DNA of 64,000 nucleotides. Origin: Hofstenia miamia (Eukaryota > Xenacoelomorpha > Acoela > Hofsteniidae). Location of the stretch: assembly GCA_900660155.1 (NCBI GenBank), contig CABFPE010000211.1, positions 188,897 through 252,896 of the forward strand, given 5' to 3'. Position numbers and translations under genes: made by a program. The notes beneath the pieces were generated by a model. It had not been told where the DNA came from and did not search any database. It saw only the letters and a list, made by a program, of their open reading frames with translations. Below, one piece after another: positions 60,424 to 64,000 of the stretch. Positions within the stretch are counted from its first letter, which is position 1. Every line of letters starts with the position of its first letter.

Positions 60424-63030
60424 ACACTTCAAATACTTTATTTAAAAGTAATTCTATAAACTAAAGTAGTTGTTTACAAATGAAACGATCAAGATTTGCA
60501 GCAGAATAGTTAAGCAACATGAAAATTTTGCCAATATTCTTTTCTTGTATCACTTAAGTCAAAAAAGTAATTTTGAATGCCTTTTTTTGAATTTGCATTT
60601 TCTCTAAATTCGTATGGCAAACAAAGATTTCTCTCAAACCAATTTTTCATTTCAATGAGATCAGCAGTTAAAAATTTTGTGTACATGAGCTTATTGAGGC
60701 AACTAGAATAGATGCAAGTATTATCTGCATATTGTATTATGTTACAATATGAAAGAGAGTCTGACAAGTCATTTACGTATGTTAAAAAGTAGTAGACCAA
60801 TTACTGATCCCTGAGGAACTCCTCGTTTACTATTCATGGTACATGATTGGTAATTACCAACTTTTAAAGAAGGTGTCGGTCACGTAAACAACCTTCAATT
60901 AGAAGTATTGCTTCAGGGCAAAGTCCATATTTTGCTAGTTTTTGTACCAAGATAGCATGGCACATGCTATCAAAAGCCTTTCAGAAATCGAAGAATGCAG
61001 CAGCTACATACTTATTTAGAATATCTCGCCATTGTTCAATGCCATATTAATAAGGCATCCTGTGATGACCTACACTTTCTGAAGCCAAATTGATGGGTAA
61101 CAATCAAATCATTGTCATTGAAATAAATTTGAAGATGCGAGTTTAAACTAGTTTCAAAAAAATTTTACATCGTGTGGGTCACCGATATAGGTCGGTAGTT
61201 GCAGGGATTCCTTGTTTAATTTTTTTATAAATTGGCGCTACAATGGCAAATTTCAAAAGTTTACGGTAATAAAAATGGTGAATGCAGAGATTTATTATGT
61301 ATGTTACAATTTGGATAGTGTTGGTGAATGCCTACTTTAATAGAAAATTTGGTATGTTACATGGACTCTTCGATTTAAAGTTGCGCATTGTTATAACATT
61401 CTTAAGGAATTCTTCTTCACTAACGAAATGAAAACTGAAAGTTGACTGTTTTGGCTTAATTTTATCATAATAATCAGTAGCTCTTCCTCTAAACTTACCA
61501 ATGTTGATAAAGAAATCATTCAAGCAATTGGCTATTTCCAGTTAATCTCTTACAATTTTATCACCTGATTTTATAAATGAAATACTTTGTCGCCTGTTGG
61601 ATGCTCGGTTTGAAAGTGTGCTTAAGTAATCTCATTGATCTTTACTTGCAGTGAGTTTTTCAAAACGTAGCAAACAATTTTTTTCAAAATTAGTCTTTTC
61701 AAGTAACTTAATGGATCTTTTCTTAGCACTATACAAGGCGTAGTCCATAGAAGTATTTGAATTTTTCCAGTTGTTGAAAAGTTCTAGAAGGTTGGACTTT
61801 TCAGATTTTAAATTTGCGTCAAAATTTGAATTGAATAGTTTGGGAAATATCTTGAACTTCCGTAATGGTGCATGTTTATCAACTATATGTTCAATGGTTG
61901 ACAAATAACTGTTGAGAACATCATCTATATTGGCTATTTGATAAATTAAATTCCACTTGATTGATTACAAATCGCGAATAAATTCCTGAGTTAAACAACT
62001 TTAAAGACCGTTTAATAATTTCAATTCGTTTGCAGCTATTTACATGCATTTGATTATCTGGTGTCTTAGTAATTATGTAGTCAATCAAAGTGCGGCTTGA
62101 ATGGGTACAACGAGTTGGCGTGGTGCTATTACTATTATGTAATCCAAACTCATTCAAGATGTTTTTCACAAGGTAAGATTGTTTGGTATCATAGATGTTT
62201 ATGTTGAAGTCACCCGTAATAATTAATCTGTCAAAGGAAGGTAAATTTAACAACTCGCATTTCTTGAATTCTATGAATTCACTTTGGTACTGCTTATGAG
62301 GAGAATAGGTGACATTAAGAAAAAACTTTTCTCCGTAATTCGACTCCAACCACATACTTTCAAATCTTTCATGGTTAATTTCTAAGTCATGATTTCTCTG
62401 AAATTTAAAATATTAGGAGCTAAAACGAACAGTCCACCGCCAACCTGAATTCATGTTTTACTGAAAATATCAAGTGTGCTTCTGCATGAATTCCATAAAT
62501 TGAGGTCAACATTATCTCTGAACCAAGTCTTGGTCATACAAAAAATTCTGTTATCGCCAATCCTGTTATATAAATTTTGAAAACTAACATACGAATTTCT
62601 TAAATCATGTGAATTTAAACTACTATTTTTAGTTTTTTGATAGAAGATGCTAACTCCTCTAAAATTTTACTATCCTCATATACTTTAGGCCCAGGATTTT
62701 GGTGGATGTCATTACTTAATAAAATTAGTCTGACATGTATGTTAAACTCAACTAGACTGCTGCTATTTACAGTTATATTTTTTAAGCATCTCTTGTAATA
62801 AATTAATAAGCTTGCCAATTTCTTTTTTGCTTTGAAAGTCTTTATGATCGTTAAGCAGGCGCTTAGATTGCTTTTGAAAGTGATGGGAAGTGTTCTTAGT
62901 ACGTTGTATATTGAACCCTCTTTTAAATGCAATAGCGATTTGATCAAGACCAAAATTAGAGAAATATAGACCATCCTTTCTAGAAAACAGTTCTGCGCAA
63001 AAAATTGTGTATCCTTCTAATGTGTTCATT
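60424..63030 (-). mobile_element. LINE (CR1/L2-like group), nearly full span, with 2A-like motif
   Basis: Minus strand, right to left. An upstream ORF end similar to LINE ORF1 esterase tails (GLYFSNFGLDQIAIAFKRGF, about 62.90-62.97 kb) comes first. The ORF2 start has a hydrophobic run and NDIHQNPGP (62687-62713). Endonuclease includes FCMTKTWF (about 62.53 kb), IITGDFNINIYD (about 62.2 kb) and TLIDYIITKTPD (about 62.07 kb). Reverse transcriptase has VTHQFGFRK, KAFDSMCHAIL (about 60.97 kb) and QYADNTCIYSS (second catalytic D changed to N, about 60.72-60.75 kb). Several stops make it inactive. The 3' end, followed by a CATA/TAC tail, is at about 60.42 kb. Confidence 0.88.
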
Positions 63031-63124
63031 GATATTTGACTTTTTGAAATAAGTCCACGTCACAATCTCTTGGTGGGACAATTTCGGTAAGCGTGACTGA
63101 TTGCGCAATCCCATTATATTCTTG

Positions 63125-63127
<3 letters not shown>

Positions 63128-63158
<31 letters not shown>
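63128..63158. repeat. (TA)n microsatellite
   Basis: About 15 TA units just 5' of the minus-strand LINE. Confidence 0.9.
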
Positions 63159-63333
63159 TACTAAATGCTTTTTAAAAACCTAATCATGACCGCCTTTCCA
63201 AATACTGCTGGAGCAATGCCCAAAAAATAAAGTTTTTGTGGAAAAAGTGCGATCCCCGCTAAATGCCTTAGAAATTTTGGAATGTTTCCCGCCAAATTTT
63301 AGGTTTTTGCATTTTTCATATTAAAAACGGAAA

Positions 63334-63337
<4 letters not shown>

Positions 63338-63371
<34 letters not shown>
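63338..63371. repeat. (TA)n microsatellite
   Basis: About 17 TA units. The intervening 63160-63337 has no gene. Confidence 0.9.
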
Positions 63372-63374
<3 letters not shown>

Positions 63375-64000
63375 AGGCCTGGGTGATGCGGACCTTTGAA
63401 CTCGATTCGATTAGCATTGAAAAGTTTGGTTATCGATTCGAATATTGAAAACTAAGCTTACTTTAAATATGTATTTCTTATTTACTCTTATAAACATAAG
63501 ACTATGAAAATTTTCGCTTTGAGTGATTTTCAGATCGTATTTGAAAATAATTGGTGTTGTAAAGTACTGCTTATACAGATATTGAAGTGGTACCCTCAAT
63601 TGGTGACCATGACCGGCCGTTTCGATTACCCCTGACTGGTGACCAGTGCTTACCGGTCCGGTAGCCGAATTCCCTATTGTGGCTACCGGCTTTGACCGAT
63701 CCTCACATTATATTGCACTTTTTGACTGGTTGTGACCGGGATTGGATTCGGTCCGTTTTTTGTATTGCATACCGGTAGTGCATTTGTACAGCTGAAGGAA
63801 CGTGTAATGAACGCACACGCGCTTAAGTTATCCGATTAGCTCTAAGTATCTCATTATTCGTTTAGAGACAGAAACCAAAAAAATCGACACACCTCACTCA
63901 ATGCTTTTAATTTTTAAGTATTAAAAACGTGTTTTGTTTGAATTTTGGTAATCCTATGTAAATGATTCTTCCGTGATAGATTAATGGCACGCTGTGATTA
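63372..64000. other. Window end: unresolved GC-richer repeat
   Basis: At 63600-63780 there are repeated ccggt/accgg units (cagtgcttaccggtccggta, gctaccggctttgaccg, ataccggtagtgca) that may be ends of a DNA transposon. At 63378-63450 the phrase ctgggtgatgcgg followed by cgattcg units also looks like a transposon terminus. No coding sequence. Confidence 0.35.

Noticed and set aside
63600-63790. Regulatory island or gene end
   Set aside because: Repeated accggt units resemble transposon termini; no coding sequence and the window ends here.
1-64000. CRISPR array, prophage or bacterial operon
   Set aside because: No spaced direct repeats or prokaryotic gene layout; introns and metazoan transposons point to a nuclear genome.

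Overview
The window looks like nuclear DNA of an AT-rich invertebrate metazoan. It has spliced coding exons with GT...AG borders, long (TA)n tracts, and a dense mix of LINEs, hAT and Tc1/mariner DNA transposons, a Penelope-like element, a Ty3/gypsy-type LTR retrotransposon and a Polinton-type DNA polymerase B. Nothing seen fixes the phylum. No operons, tRNA, rRNA or CRISPR were found. One 1000-base N gap (49974-50973) and eleven isolated single Ns mark a draft assembly.

0-13.5 kb: the only confident host genes are two tandem copies of a short LITAF-domain (CPxC...CPxC zinc-binding, membrane-inserting) protein. Each is seen as two exons of identical length and phase: 1503-1665 + 3623-3737, and 10360-10522 + 10740-10854. 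Their 3' flanks also align, so this is a segmental tandem duplication. The copies have since been separated by insertions: a 1.04-kb hAT-type element with a perfect 8-bp target duplication in the copy 1 intron, a 359-bp hAT-type MITE with a perfect 8-bp target duplication just 3' of copy 2, a foldback MITE, and two LINE pieces.

13.5-18.8 kb: a Tc1-type DD34E transposon on the minus strand, with one in-frame stop and a disturbed N-terminus, carries a nested hAT-type MITE. The same MITE family also sits inside the LINE at 6-9 kb. Microsatellites and inverted-repeat fragments follow.

18.8-31.7 kb: an LTR retrotransposon of Ty3/gypsy type with about 96%-similar LTRs. It is a broken copy, and an unusually long unidentified coding region lies between integrase and the 3' LTR. 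Assembly duplications at single-N sites complicate its interior.

31.7-45 kb: LINE pieces in both orientations, a mariner-like transposase fragment and a Penelope-like element flanked by direct repeats (pseudo-LTRs).

45-58.3 kb: a broken Polinton-lineage DNA polymerase B on the minus strand lies between long imperfect inverted repeats (47.1-47.4 and 56.3-56.6 kb). Next to it is a minus-strand LINE with ORF1 coiled coil and endonuclease. Nearly this whole block lacks CpG, a strong sign of old methylation decay.

58.3-64 kb: a LINE thumb fragment and a second, nearly full-span minus-strand LINE carrying a 2A-like DIHQNPGP motif, then microsatellites and unresolved repeat ends.

Most of the window is therefore a transposon graveyard built around a duplicated LITAF-like gene.
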